Origin: Bacteroidia bacterium
GTDB taxonomy: Bacteria > Bacteroidota > Bacteroidia > Bacteroidales > VadinHA17
NCBI GenBank assembly: GCA_026391475.1
Contig: JAPLED010000086.1
Span: forward strand, 1-37,258
Reading direction: 5' to 3'
DNA: 37,258 nt
The position numbers and the translations under genes were made by a program. This document shows, piece by piece, positions 11,537-22,000 of the stretch (position 1 is its first letter; each line of letters begins with the position of its first letter). Below the pieces are notes generated by a model. It searched no databases. It was not told the DNA's origin and was given only the letters and a program-made list of their open reading frames with translations.

Positions 11537-12259
11537 ATGAATCTGATCGTTGACATAGGAAATACAAGCACAAAACTGGCAGTTTATAAGGGCCGTGAAA
11601 AGCTTTCTGTTTCCCGAATCAATGAGTTAAGTTGCGAGGAGCTGGAAAAAGAGTTGTCGGGTTTTAAGATAAAAAGGGCTATTGTTTCATCCGTGAAAAA
11701 GTTACCCCCGTTCATATCCGATCTATTCTTTACCAACATTCCATTTGTTCATGTTCTTTCGTATAAATCCAAGCTTCCTTTCAAAATTGAATATGAAACC
11801 CCTGAGACACTTGGACCCGACAGGATAGCCGCGGCAGCCGGGGCATTCAGTCTTTTTCCCGGTTCAGAAATCCTTGTTATCGATGCTGGCACTGCCATTA
11901 CATTTGATTTTCTCTCAGCCGATATTTATAAAGGCGGAAATATTTCACCGGGATTAACGATGAGATTCAAGGCGCTAAACAAATTTACCGGAAAATTACC
12001 ACTGGTTTCACCAATTGATAATTATACATCCCCGGGGCGAAATACTACCGATGCAATAACGGCCGGTGTGATTACGGGGGTCACATATGAAATAAATGAG
12101 TATATTCGCACGTTTGAGAAAAAGCACACTGAATTTAAAATAATACTAACAGGCGGCGACAGCGGATACCTTAAAGACAAAATCAATCATCAACTCATAT
12201 ATATGCCTGATATTGTGATTGATGGTTTAAATTATATTTTAGAATACGATGCGACATAA
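11537..12259 (+). CDS. coaX: type III pantothenate kinase
   Basis: Phosphorylates pantothenate, the first step of coenzyme A synthesis; cytoplasmic, of the ASKHA fold, usually needing a monovalent cation. The 240-aa protein opens with MNLIVDIGNTSTKLAV, the phosphate-binding motif that fixes the start codon. It continues with GPDRIAAAAGAF, VIDAGTAITFDF and GGNISPGLTMRFKALN, all diagnostic for CoaX. It overlaps the next gene by 11 bp, so the two are probably co-translated. The order coaX - outer-membrane protein - lptC is one I recall from Bacteroidales genomes. Confidence 0.95.
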   Translation: MNLIVDIGNTSTKLAVYKGREKLSVSRINELSCEELEKELSGFKIKRAIVSSVKKLPPFISDLFFTNIPFVHVLSYKSKLPFKIEYETPETLGPDRIAAAAGAFSLFPGSEILVIDAGTAITFDFLSADIYKGGNISPGLTMRFKALNKFTGKLPLVSPIDNYTSPGRNTTDAITAGVITGVTYEINEYIRTFEKKHTEFKIILTGGDSGYLKDKINHQLIYMPDIVIDGLNYILEYDAT

Positions 12260-13535
12260 ACTAATAATAGTCACTTTCATATCTCTGTTTTCTTTTGCAT
12301 TTACGGCCACCGGTCAGAAACTTGTCAATTCCCCTTATTCAAGGTTCAATATTGGTACTCTGGAACCTGCAGGATCGTTCAGAAGTCTTGGTATGGGAGG
12401 TATTGGAACATCATTGAGAGATAACAGCTCAATTTATTTTTCAAATCCGGCATCGTACAGTAGTCTTGATACAAACTCATTTGTTTTTGATTTTGGTCTT
12501 GATTATAGCATTAATATCCTCTCCGATGGGGTCTCAAGTTTTTCTTCGGATGATATGAATTTTGATCATCTCCTCCTGGGATTTCCTGTAGCAAAAGGAT
12601 GGGGAGTTGCAGCGGGCATTGTACCATTAAGTAATGGTTATTATAAATTGACTGAATCTGTTCTGAAGAATGATCCGGAATATGATCCGATTGTGGGAGA
12701 ATATTCCTCATATCATGTGGGAGATGGAGTGTTTACCAATTTTTTCCTTGGTACCGGAATCAAAGTCAATAAGAATTTTTCAGTCGGTGCGAATATGACA
12801 CTGCTGCTCGGACAGGTTAAAAGATCAAATCAGTTCGATTTTGCCGACTTTTATAATGTTTTTAATAATAACAGTACAGAAAAACTTTATTTAGGCGGTA
12901 TTAATTTTGATTATGGGATGCAATATACTGCATCTCTGAAGAATGATTATTTTCTTAATGCAGGTGTTTCACTGACCTCCGGTAAAAATTATAATTCCAA
13001 ATATGAACGTCTTTCTTTCAGGTATACGGCTTACAGTACAAGAGATACTATTTCATATGTTTCTGATGACTCAACCTCAGCTTTCATTCCGGGTACTTTA
13101 AGGCTGGGTATCTCTTTTGGAAAGAAAAACAAATTTACAACCGGGTTTGATTTCATCTCTACCAAATGGTCTAAATCAAAAATTCCCGGAGCCAGTGGTT
13201 ATGCAGCCGATACAAGATCATTCCTGTTTGGGGCTGAGTACATCCCTGACAAATTTTCAAATTACAGCTTCCTGAAAAGACTGGAGTATCGTATTGGGGG
13301 TCATATCGAAGATAATTATTTAATTATCAATGGAGAACAAGTAAAAGAGTATGGCGCGAGCATCGGTATTGGTTTACCAATGAGGCGCACATTGTCAAAG
13401 ACCAATCTGTTTTTTGATTTTACCAGGAAATACGGTTCTCCGGGTAGTAACCTTCATACCGAAAACTATTACACTATGGGTATCAGCCTGAATCTTTACG
13501 ATCCTTTCTGGTTCATCAAGCGTAAATATGAATAG
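12249..13535 (+). CDS. outer-membrane beta-barrel protein (FadL/PorV-like)
   Basis: The 428-aa protein has a signal peptide (first ~22 residues, cleaved near FTATGQ). Its body is rich in alternating aromatic and polar residues, as in outer-membrane barrels. The segment GMGGIGTSLRDNS followed by SNPASYSSLD resembles the N-terminus of FadL/PorV-type barrels. The C-terminus, LNLYDPFWFIKRKYE, is also barrel-like. The cargo is unknown. The start overlaps coaX by 11 bp, and lptC follows after 55 bp, which fits an envelope-biogenesis operon. The family name is a resemblance only. Confidence 0.7.
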   Translation: MRHKLIIVTFISLFSFAFTATGQKLVNSPYSRFNIGTLEPAGSFRSLGMGGIGTSLRDNSSIYFSNPASYSSLDTNSFVFDFGLDYSINILSDGVSSFSSDDMNFDHLLLGFPVAKGWGVAAGIVPLSNGYYKLTESVLKNDPEYDPIVGEYSSYHVGDGVFTNFFLGTGIKVNKNFSVGANMTLLLGQVKRSNQFDFADFYNVFNNNSTEKLYLGGINFDYGMQYTASLKNDYFLNAGVSLTSGKNYNSKYERLSFRYTAYSTRDTISYVSDDSTSAFIPGTLRLGISFGKKNKFTTGFDFISTKWSKSKIPGASGYAADTRSFLFGAEYIPDKFSNYSFLKRLEYRIGGHIEDNYLIINGEQVKEYGASIGIGLPMRRTLSKTNLFFDFTRKYGSPGSNLHTENYYTMGISLNLYDPFWFIKRKYE

Positions 13536-13590
13536 AAGTTACGCAGGTAACTATGACTGTTTAAATAGTTGAGAATTTCAACTGCCGCAT

Positions 13591-14160
13591 ATGAAACATC
13601 CATTAATGAAATTCAAAACTCCCTTCCTGATTACAGTAATTGTTATTGTAACGGGGATGGTTTTATCATGCGAAAATAAAATTAATCTCATCCCTAAATC
13701 AGACCTGCTTTCTCTTCCATCACTTACAGTTAAGGATTTTAAAACTGTCTTCAACGATTCCGGACGACTGCAACTTGAGATGTCTTCGCCCCTCTTAGAG
13801 CAGTACGATAATATAGACTTCCCATATTCTGAATTCAGATCGGGTATCAAAGTAATTTTTTATGATGGTAAAACGGAGCCTGTTGTATCAGTAACTGCAA
13901 AATATGCAAAATACACTAAAACAAATAATATATGGGAGCTTAAGGACAGTGTTGTTGTGATAAATGAGAATAATTATAAGCTCGAAACTGAAGTGTTATA
14001 CTGGGATCAGCAAAAAGACCTTATTTATACCGATCGCTTTGTAAGGATAACAAATGAGGACCAGATTATGATGGGAACAGGATTCGAGTCTGATCCCCGG
14101 CTGGTTAAGCGGACAATCAAGAAAGTGAGTGCTATAATTCCTCTTAAAGATGAGGAATAG
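13591..14160 (+). CDS. lptC: LPS export periplasmic protein LptC
   Basis: LptC bridges the LptBFG ABC transporter to the periplasmic LptA chain that carries LPS to the outer membrane. The 189-aa product has a basic start and one hydrophobic segment ending in VLSC, so here it is probably lipidated at Cys27 instead of being held by a transmembrane helix. The beta-rich remainder (SGIKVIFYDGKTEPVVSV, AKYAKY, then YWDQQKDLIYTDRFV) matches the LptC/OstA repeat pattern. An alternative ATG five codons in would shorten the n-region. The Bacteroidota neighbours (coaX before, CNNM/CBS protein after) support the call. Confidence 0.8.
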   Translation: MKHPLMKFKTPFLITVIVIVTGMVLSCENKINLIPKSDLLSLPSLTVKDFKTVFNDSGRLQLEMSSPLLEQYDNIDFPYSEFRSGIKVIFYDGKTEPVVSVTAKYAKYTKTNNIWELKDSVVVINENNYKLETEVLYWDQQKDLIYTDRFVRITNEDQIMMGTGFESDPRLVKRTIKKVSAIIPLKDEE

Positions 14161-14212
14161 TTCGCTGCTTGTGCTTGAAATTATGCTAAGACACAAACAG
14201 AGAAAAAAGAGT

Positions 14213-14220
14213 TAACTTTG
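14213..14220 (+). promoter_or_regulatory. putative -7 box of the CNNM/CBS gene (leaderless geometry)
   Basis: TAACTTTG, a perfect TAnnTTTG match, ends 4 nt before the ATG at 14225, the same geometry as at coaX. No TTTG is seen at -33, so confidence is limited. Confidence 0.4.
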
Positions 14221-14224
14221 ATTC

Positions 14225-15484
14225 ATGAACGGAATCCTGATTATACTTCTCGCAATAATCCTTTCTGCGTTTTTTTCGGGTATGGAGATAGCTTTTGTTA
14301 CTTCTAACAAACTCCGTATTGAGCTTGACAGGAAACAAGGGGTCTTCGGATCTGAAATACTAAAACTATTTACAGATAACCCTGGCAAGTATATTGCCAC
14401 GATGCTTATTGGCAACAATATTTCACTGGTTGTTTACGGTTTGGTCTTTTCAAGCATCCTGAGACCGGCACTATCGCCACTCATTGATTCCGACCTTTTA
14501 ATTCTTATACTGAATACATTTATTTCTACTGCTATTATCCTGTTTGTAGCAGAGTTTCTTCCAAAGACCATCTTCATCATTTCCCCGAATTTTTTTCTTA
14601 AGTTTTTAAGCATCCCAACACTGTTTTTCTTTTTCCTTTTCTACCCGATAAGCAAATTTACCCTTGCAGCTTCAAACCTGTTTATCAGGGTATTTTTCAG
14701 AATCAAAACCGGAGAAAAAAAGCAGGAGAATCTTGTTTTCAGCAAGGTTGATCTTGACCATTTTGTCAATCTGAGCAAGCAGAGTAAAGAAGAATCAGGG
14801 CCTGATCATCACAATATCAAGATCTTTCAGAATGCGCTGGACTTTTCCAATGTAAAGCTCAGGGAGTGCATGGTTCCCAGGACCGAGATTGAGGCAGTTG
14901 ACTGCATGAGTACAGTTGAGGAGCTTAAAGAAAAATTCATCGAAACAAGGCTTTCGAGGATATTGGTCTATCAGAACTCCATTGATAATATTACAGGCTA
15001 TTTCGAGTTGAAGGATATCTTTAAAAATCCTATAGATATCAGATCATCGTTAAGAAAGCTGGCAATTGTACCGGAAACGATGCCTGCAAATAAGCTACTG
15101 AAATTGTTTGTTGATGAAAAGAAGAATATTGCCCTTGTAGTTGACGAGTTTGGCGGAACATCCGGGATGGTAACAATAGAAGATGTGCTGGAAGAGATTG
15201 TGGGCGATATTGAGGATGAACATGATATAAATGATCTCACTGAAAAGATTGCCGGTAAAAACGAATATATTCTTTCGGGTCGTATTGAGATTGACTACCT
15301 GAATGAAAAATATCATCTTAGCCTGCCTGAAAAAGATGATTATGAAACACTTGCCGGCATGATCTTATTTTTTCATGGAAGTATCCCCGGAAATAATGAT
15401 GTAATAAGAATCCGGAATATCGTTATAAAAGTATTGAGGGCTACTACAACCAGGCTTGAACTTGTTAATCTGAAGATAGAATAG
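14225..15484 (+). CDS. CNNM/CBS-domain membrane protein (CorC/HlyC family, GldE-like)
   Basis: The 419-aa protein has an N-terminal CNNM membrane domain with about four hydrophobic segments in residues 1-160 ([19 protein letters not shown], then two near 60-125, then a Phe-rich one). A CBS pair spans about 205-325, and the last ~75 residues form a CorC_HlyC domain. The signature [20 protein letters not shown] is intact. Family members are linked to magnesium or cobalt efflux and, in gliding Bacteroidota, to GldE, a partner of GldD. Which role applies here is not decided by sequence. The gene follows lptC after 64 bp and has its own possible -7 box. The downstream neighbour is convergent and a strong hairpin lies between. 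Confidence 0.88.
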   Translation: MNGILIILLAIILSAFFSGMEIAFVTSNKLRIELDRKQGVFGSEILKLFTDNPGKYIATMLIGNNISLVVYGLVFSSILRPALSPLIDSDLLILILNTFISTAIILFVAEFLPKTIFIISPNFFLKFLSIPTLFFFFLFYPISKFTLAASNLFIRVFFRIKTGEKKQENLVFSKVDLDHFVNLSKQSKEESGPDHHNIKIFQNALDFSNVKLRECMVPRTEIEAVDCMSTVEELKEKFIETRLSRILVYQNSIDNITGYFELKDIFKNPIDIRSSLRKLAIVPETMPANKLLKLFVDEKKNIALVVDEFGGTSGMVTIEDVLEEIVGDIEDEHDINDLTEKIAGKNEYILSGRIEIDYLNEKYHLSLPEKDDYETLAGMILFFHGSIPGNNDVIRIRNIVIKVLRATTTRLELVNLKIE

Positions 15485-15529
15485 AAACAAAGGTAACTGG
15501 CGGTAGCTTAAGGTAACGATCAAACAAAA

Positions 15530-15562
15530 AATAGAGGCAACCCAAACCGGGTTGCCTCTATT
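15530..15562 (-). terminator. rho-independent terminator, probably bidirectional
   Basis: Perfect 14-bp stem (15530-15543 with 15549-15562) with a 5-nt AAACC loop. On the minus strand it is followed by TTTTTTGTTTG, a proper U-run for the SusC operon that ends at 15586. On the plus strand a weaker T-rich stretch follows, so it may also stop the CNNM/CBS gene. Confidence 0.85.
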
Positions 15563-15585
15563 ATAATAAAACTTTTTATGATTAG

Positions 15586-16365
15586 TTACTTTTTAGTATA
15601 CGTATGAACTCCCTGTTCCTGAATACCACCATTTAGCCAAAGTGTATAGGTACCTGTCATTTGACCCGTCACGAGATCAATTATACCAGATTCTACTCCT
15701 GTCCAACCAGTTGAAAATGTATAGCTGGACATCGTAAAGGTCAACTTGGTTAAATCAAGTGTGAAATTTGCTGTCCAACCTGAATTCCAATAGTTAGTAG
15801 TTTTTATAACGGTTGGATTAACCATCGAAAAGGATACAGTATAACTATAATCTTCTGCTGGTTCATCAGCTTTGTAACTACCTGTAAATTTGGCGATAGG
15901 TAGTGCACCTGTAGTAAATTTCCAGACCGGACTTACAGATTGTCCGCCATAAGGATCTTTAGCAACAACTTTCCAATAATAATCAGTATTTGCACTTAAA
16001 GCTGATGCTATTGTATAAGTTGCACTTGTTAAACCTGAACTTGCTACTGAAGTAGGTGTACTGGAGGTACCCAGATATAAATCATAAGTTAAAGCATCCC
16101 CTTCAGGATCAGTTCCAGTCCATGAAATAGTTGGAGTACAAGATACAGCAGTTGCGTTTAAAGCCGGAACCGGAGTAGAAGGAGCATTTGGGTTAGAATT
16201 TACCTCAAATTTCCAAACCGGACTTGTTGATGTTATATTTTGGGCATCAGTAGTTTCAACCTGCCAATAATAAGTACCACCTGCTGTACCAATGTGAGCA
16301 ACATAACTGTTTGCAGTCACATTTGAGGCTACTTTTGCAGGACTTGATGTATTACCAAAATACAC
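15586..16365 (-). CDS. FnIII-like repeat protein of the SusCD operon, 5'-truncated
   Basis: At least two fibronectin type III-like repeats are visible (YWQVETTDAQN and YYWKVVAKDPYGGQS, each followed by SPVWKF). A C-terminal domain of about 100 residues begins KFTGSYKAD; I cannot name it. As the last gene of the SusCD operon it would be expected to be a surface lipoprotein contacting the ligand. However, the only start available is a GTG inside the first repeat. The frame stays open 31 codons further (to 16458), encoding FTGAGQAINLAWAG, which belongs to that same repeat. It then meets TAA with no ATG, GTG or TTG. No signal peptide is encoded. I infer loss of the 5' end, perhaps with an A8 tract at 16443-16450 at the break, so the gene may be a pseudogene. 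Confidence 0.6.
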   Translation of the reverse strand: MYFGNTSSPAKVASNVTANSYVAHIGTAGGTYYWQVETTDAQNITSTSPVWKFEVNSNPNAPSTPVPALNATAVSCTPTISWTGTDPEGDALTYDLYLGTSSTPTSVASSGLTSATYTIASALSANTDYYWKVVAKDPYGGQSVSPVWKFTTGALPIAKFTGSYKADEPAEDYSYTVSFSMVNPTVIKTTNYWNSGWTANFTLDLTKLTFTMSSYTFSTGWTGVESGIIDLVTGQMTGTYTLWLNGGIQEQGVHTYTKK

Positions 16366-16543
16366 ATCCCATTTAATTGCACTTGAGGCAGTACCTGCCC
16401 ATGCTAAATTTATAGCCTGGCCTGCACCGGTAAATGTATTGATTTTTTTTATTTTCAGTTAAATCTTTTAACTCTTTCCTATTAAGCTTAATTTAAATCA
16501 ATAACTACAATTTAAACCTGCCTGATAAAAAGAGTCAAACTTC

Positions 16544-17476
16544 TTATATTCTTGTTAAGACTTCATACATTATACGGTTACCTGCAGAGCTAACGTAATA
16601 ACAATTCAACACAAAAATCTTTGTAACAGGATTATAATAATTAATTTCCGTATTATTTGCAGGAGGAGCAGGAGGGGTTAGAGGATCTCCTGACCATGTA
16701 GTAAACATACCTTCGCCACCAGCTAAAGGAACACCGGTAGCCGGATCGATTACCCTCAGGTTACATTTATAACAAGTTACACCACCAACAACAATTGTAT
16801 TTGTAGTAATCTCAATTTTAATATCATACGGATAGTTTCCAAATCCGGATTTTATAACTGTTTTACAATCAACAGTAGAAACAGTTTGTGTAGCGTTAAC
16901 CGGCTCAGTAGCGTTACCCGGACGAATACGATAACCTACAGTATGGTAATCGCCTGCATATGGGTTAGATATTGGTAATGTCATTAGCCGTGATCCTGTA
17001 CTTACCGGATCAGCAGGAATAACACCACCTGTAGCTGAAACTATTGAAACAGGAGCCATGAAATTATCGCATGCATTCAACAGTTGGGCGTTCCATACTT
17101 TAACATAAGCATATGCATTTCTCGTTCCTTTTTCAATTACCACAGTGGGTGTGAGAACCTCAATATAAGGGTACAATTTAAAACTTGTTTTGTTAAGTCT
17201 GTTGTATCTGGCCCTTGCTGAGTCATTTACAGCCAGAGTAAGTGTTATGTTCTCTGTTGGCAGCTTATCGGAAGCAATATTGACCAGAAATTTGAATGTA
17301 ACAGGTGTAGCTACCGGTTGCAGTGCAAGAGTGGCTTTTCCCCCATTCCAAACTTCGGCATACATTTTCCCTTCAAGGGAACTTGTCCAATCCATCCCGA
17401 CGTCATCTTTCAGGCAAGCGTTAAAAACAAGAACCGCTGAAAGAAAGGATACTATTATTAAGATTTTTTTTCTCAT
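16544..17476 (-). CDS. DUF1735 (BT_3987-like) surface lipoprotein
   Basis: Likely an outer-membrane lipoprotein that helps the SusCD pair bind a glycan. From the ATG at 17476 the protein (310 aa) begins MRKKILIIVSFLSAVLVF followed by NAC, a lipoprotein signal peptide. An ATG eight codons earlier (17500) gives an unusually long n-region. The first half has the DUF1735 pattern (FKFLVNIASDKLPTENITL, then AVNDSARARYN), and a beta-rich domain with paired cysteines (CYKCNLRV) follows. DUF1735 also forms the N-terminus of Bacteroides endo-beta-N-acetylglucosaminidase BT_3987, but no glycosidase domain is fused here. It follows susD by about 44 bp in the same operon. Confidence 0.75.
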   Translation of the reverse strand: MRKKILIIVSFLSAVLVFNACLKDDVGMDWTSSLEGKMYAEVWNGGKATLALQPVATPVTFKFLVNIASDKLPTENITLTLAVNDSARARYNRLNKTSFKLYPYIEVLTPTVVIEKGTRNAYAYVKVWNAQLLNACDNFMAPVSIVSATGGVIPADPVSTGSRLMTLPISNPYAGDYHTVGYRIRPGNATEPVNATQTVSTVDCKTVIKSGFGNYPYDIKIEITTNTIVVGGVTCYKCNLRVIDPATGVPLAGGEGMFTTWSGDPLTPPAPPANNTEINYYNPVTKIFVLNCYYVSSAGNRIMYEVLTRI

Positions 17477-17520
17477 ATTATTTGATTTAAAATAGTTCAT
17501 AATTTATGGCACTTTCGATG

Positions 17521-19011
17521 TTACCGGTTCTGCCAGAAAATTTTTGAAGTATACAGATTGATTGTTCCCTGGAGAAGGACATTATCGTTATTAGTACTGA
17601 TCTCAGTCTGTGGATAGAGCAAACGAACAGGTGGTGTTGGATTCACCTTTTGGGGATCTGCTGACCAATGAATGAAATCTGGGTAACCTGTTCTTCTGTA
17701 ATCGGTCCATATAGGCATTGGGCTCAGACCATTTAATGCACACCATTTCTGGGTAAGGATTGTCTGCAATTTGTTTGGAGCAACATCAAAATTAACCAGA
17801 GGTTTAGCGGCCTGTGCCAGGTACGTTGCAGCATCGGCTGCAGTTCCCAGAGTTCCACCCTCATAAATAACAGACTGTGTTACAGCACTTTCATAAAATG
17901 TTTTTGCAGTACCTGCAATGAATCCTCTCTGAGCAGCTTCGGCCTGCAGGAAGAGACTTTCAATATCAGTCAGAATCGGAGCGTTCTGATTGAATGCTTT
18001 TAACATACCAGGACCAATTTTTGATGTATTAGGTACCGTTTGCAGCAACGTGGCTCCAAAATAATTACCTTGTATACTGCTTCCTGTATAAGCCTGAAAG
18101 AATCTGAGTTTACGCGGGTCGTTATTGGCGGTCACAAAATCGCAGGCATCCTGTCCTGCCACAAAATAACCAAGACCATCGGCCTGCTGTGAATTATCCT
18201 GCTTATAGAAACGCTCCCAGAATGGGTTCATTTTACCGGCTGATTGCAGATACCCGGGGTTAAGCCATGCTCCTTCACCTGCACCCATAAATCCTACTGT
18301 GGAAGTAGTCGCCAGAGCACTTGTAATATAAGAAGCTCTTCCGGTCATATCTGATTGATTCATTAAAATCCTGAGCTTAAGAGTATTGGCAAACTTTGCC
18401 CATTTTCCCATGTTACCCTGGAAGATAATGTCCTTAGCGCCAACCTCCTCAGCATCAGCAGGAGCTGTAGCTATAAGGTTCATAGCCGAATCAAGCTGAA
18501 CAACAAGGTTCTCATAAATAGTCTTTTGGTCATCGTATGCCGGTTTCAATATACCCTGATCTGTTTTCAGAGCTTGTGAATAGGGCACATTGCCATATGC
18601 ATCAACAAGGTTCTGATAGATATAAGCCTTCATGATCTTAGCAATTGCTCTGTAAGGCATCTGTTTAGCTCCTGTTGATGCCTTTTCAATATAGTCATAA
18701 TTATTAAGGTTAGTGTAGGAGTTACTCCAGTTGCCCTGGAAGTGACTATTCAGAAGGTTATACTGTGTCATATTAAGATCCTGGGAATAACCTCCGCTAA
18801 TTGACCAGCAACCATACCATTCATATATGAATGCATAATTGCCGGGAGTATTCACAAGTATTGAAGTATAATTGAGTGCTGCAGGCAAAATAAAGTTCGC
18901 CGGAACAGCTGATGCCTGGTTTGGGTTCTTTTCGTTTACACTAAGAAAATCTTTTTTGCAAGCGCTTCCCAAAACAAGCAATACAGTTAATAATATAAAT
19001 AATTTCTTCAT
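17521..19011 (-). CDS. SusD/RagB-family nutrient-binding lipoprotein (SusD-like_2)
   Basis: SusD homologues are lipoprotein lids that capture oligosaccharides or peptides at the cell surface and pass them to SusC. The 496-aa product has a lipobox signal peptide (MKKLFILLTVLLVLGSAC, Cys18). It then has the SusD-like_2 opening KNPNQASAVPANFILPAALNY and TPR-like helices (YRAIAKIMKAYIYQNLVDAYGNVPYSQAL). A C-terminal LFLQAEAAQRGFI helix follows. The stop is 44 bp before the DUF1735 start, and susC ends 19 bp upstream. The substrate is not evident. Confidence 0.93.
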   Translation of the reverse strand: MKKLFILLTVLLVLGSACKKDFLSVNEKNPNQASAVPANFILPAALNYTSILVNTPGNYAFIYEWYGCWSISGGYSQDLNMTQYNLLNSHFQGNWSNSYTNLNNYDYIEKASTGAKQMPYRAIAKIMKAYIYQNLVDAYGNVPYSQALKTDQGILKPAYDDQKTIYENLVVQLDSAMNLIATAPADAEEVGAKDIIFQGNMGKWAKFANTLKLRILMNQSDMTGRASYITSALATTSTVGFMGAGEGAWLNPGYLQSAGKMNPFWERFYKQDNSQQADGLGYFVAGQDACDFVTANNDPRKLRFFQAYTGSSIQGNYFGATLLQTVPNTSKIGPGMLKAFNQNAPILTDIESLFLQAEAAQRGFIAGTAKTFYESAVTQSVIYEGGTLGTAADAATYLAQAAKPLVNFDVAPNKLQTILTQKWCALNGLSPMPIWTDYRRTGYPDFIHWSADPQKVNPTPPVRLLYPQTEISTNNDNVLLQGTINLYTSKIFWQNR

Positions 19012-19030
19012 ATTTTTTTGTTTTAGCTAC

Positions 19031-22000
19031 TTAGAAAGTAAGTTTAACACTAAACCCGTAAATCCTTGTAGGAGGTGTCTGATATTCAGTTGTATAACCA
19101 ACAGCATTACTGGTTCCGGACCGTGTATTGAATTCAGGATCGGTCCATACATTTGATTTGGGACGCAACATAATCAGGTTTCTTCCTACAACACCTATCT
19201 GAGCACCTTTGATTTTGCCGCCAAGGATATTCTTAACAGGAACATCATAGCTAAGAGATACTTCTCTCAGTTTCCAGAAAGCGGCACTGGTTAAATATGT
19301 GCTATTAGTACTGTTAAGCGTACTGCCTGTCCACATAGCTCGTGAGGCGTTACGTGTAATTACGTTGGTATTGGTAACGTAGACCGGGTTAGCAGTAGTA
19401 CCGGTATTGATAACAGAATTTGGAATAACGAAGTTCTGACGTCCGTTCTGAGCTGAATGCCATGAAGTACCTGTGAAATCAAGGGAAGTACCGACAGCAT
19501 TCATAATTACGTTACCACTTCTGTAGTCAGCAACAACATTTAAGTTAAGACCTTTATAGCTAAGTGTATTGACGATGCCGAGAATATGATTCGGGTTACC
19601 GTGTCCCATTACTTTCAAAGCCGGGTCTCTTAATGGTAATCCTGTCTGTGCATCAACAACCAAGTGACCTTCAGGATCTCTTACAAAGTCAGTAACTTTG
19701 ATAGCAGGGAACTGCTCGCCGACTATTGCATAAGAAACATCTTGAATTGGTAATTCATTCAGGCCGGGAAGAATTGATAGTACCTTGCTTGTATTGTAAG
19801 TATAGCTGATAGTCATGTTCCAGTTAAAATCGCCAAGATCAAGAACCGGATTCAGTTTAAAGTCTGCCTCAAGACCTTTGTTTTCCAGTTCTCCTGCATT
19901 TATGTATGCACTGGCATACCCGGTGGCATATGATATTTGTGCAGGAATTGTCTGATCCTTCGTGTTTTGTTTATAGACATTAATATCGAGGCCAATTCTG
20001 CTTTTAAAGAAGCTTAATTCAATACCGGTTTCAATTTCCCGGGTGAGTTCAGGCTTCAGCAACGGATTGCTCAAAGTCGTGCTGAGCACATATCCGCCGT
20101 TAGATCCATATGGGAATCCTGCTCCGGTAGCAAATGAAGGCAGAGTTGCATACCAGTTTCCTAAAGAGATCTGACCTGTTTTTGACCAAGCGCCTCTGAT
20201 CTTTGCATATGATAGAACTGAGTTGTTTTTCAGAGAAGGAATTGCTTCTGTCAGTATTAAACTGGCATCAACTCCCGGGTAAAAGAATGAACGGTTGCTT
20301 TTTATCAATCTTGAATCCCAGTCATTTCTTGCCTGACCATGAAGGAAGAGGAATTCTTTGTACCCTATAGTAGCATCGGCAAAGAGACCCGTTGAATTAC
20401 GATTCTGTTGATCTTCAGTAACGCCGGGTTCACCAAGGCGATTACTTACGTTATATAAGAAAGGTATGACAACAGAATTATTTACAACCTGAACGTATCT
20501 GTATTTATTTGAATACATCGAGTTTCCAAGGATCAGTTTACCGGTGAAATCACCAATTTTATGATTCAGCTGGATCATAAAGTCACCTGAAAGGACGATT
20601 TGATTATAAATAGCATCATTAGCGATTCCTGCAAAGGGTGATCCGGTGGCATTATGTCCGGCCTGCCATGGATCTGTCACCATATATGAATTATATGCAA
20701 TCCCATCTCTGAAGAATGTAGAGTTAGTACCGGAATAAGTGATACCTGCACGATAAGAAATGTCAATCCATTTTGCTGGACTTAAAGAAAGAAGTGCAGA
20801 ACCAAGAAGATTATCGACCCTGGTATCATATCTCGAATATTTAGTCTGCCAGTAAGGGTTTGGATAATAAGCATTAAAATACCCGTTATTGTTTGCAAAC
20901 TTATTATTATCAACATCCTTATATGCGGTAAGATCAACCTGGGCAGGGGTATTCAATACGTTCCAATAAATCGGTCTCCCCTGGAATGGTTCAGTTCCGG
21001 ATGTACTTGTGTTTGTTTGTGTGTAACCCATGGTATAATCAGCATGGAAAATTCCGGTCGTTCTTGAACCGGCAACGCGAACACCTGTTCTTCTGTTCTT
21101 ATCGCCTGGAATAGTACCAGTAGTGTTTACATCCTGTGCAGAAAGATAAAAACTGTTGTCGTTATCTCCTACAGAGTATGAAATGTCATTCTGCGTTGAA
21201 ACCCCTGTGTTAAAAAATTTAAATTTCCCATTTGGTACAGCGCTGTACTTAACAGTCTGGTATGAACCGTCAACCAATACACCGCCAAGGATCACCTCCT
21301 GGCCGTTAAACTCAGGACCGTAGCTCTGGTTTTCATAAGATGTATAAGGATCTGTGTTACGGTCAGGTCCAATCCAGAATGTATAATTCGGAAGAGAGTT
21401 TATTGTATCTTCACCGGAACCTGAACCAAAACGAGTCTGAAGTTTTGGCAGATAAGAGATCTGTTCAAAAGTTGTGGTGTTACTTATTTTAATAACAGGT
21501 ACATTGCCAGAACCTCTCCTTGTGGTAACAATCAATACTCCGTTTGAAGCATCGTTACCATAAAGAGCTGAAGCACTTGATCCTTTCAGTACGTTAACAC
21601 TTGCAATGTCGTTAGGGTTTATCGAGTTAAGATAGGTTGCACTTACAGGGACTCCGTCAAGAACAACCAAAGCCTGGTTACTTGCCAGGAAGTGGCGGTT
21701 ACCTCTAAGAGTGATCCTTGTATCGGGGTTAACACCGTTGTTTACAGTGTTAATCTGCAAACCTGATACTTTGGCAGTCAAACCATTGACAACATTACTG
21801 ACGCCAGCCTGGGTAAGCTCTTTGTCTGATACTTTTTGAGTAGCAATACCTAGTTCTTTTGATGGCCTCTTAATTCCAAAAGCAGTTACAACAACCTCTT
21901 CCAGACCAAGGATGTCTGATTCCATAACACAATCAATTACAGTGCGACCTGCAATTTCAATCTCCTGCTTTTTCATCCCGATATAGGAGAAAATAAGAGT

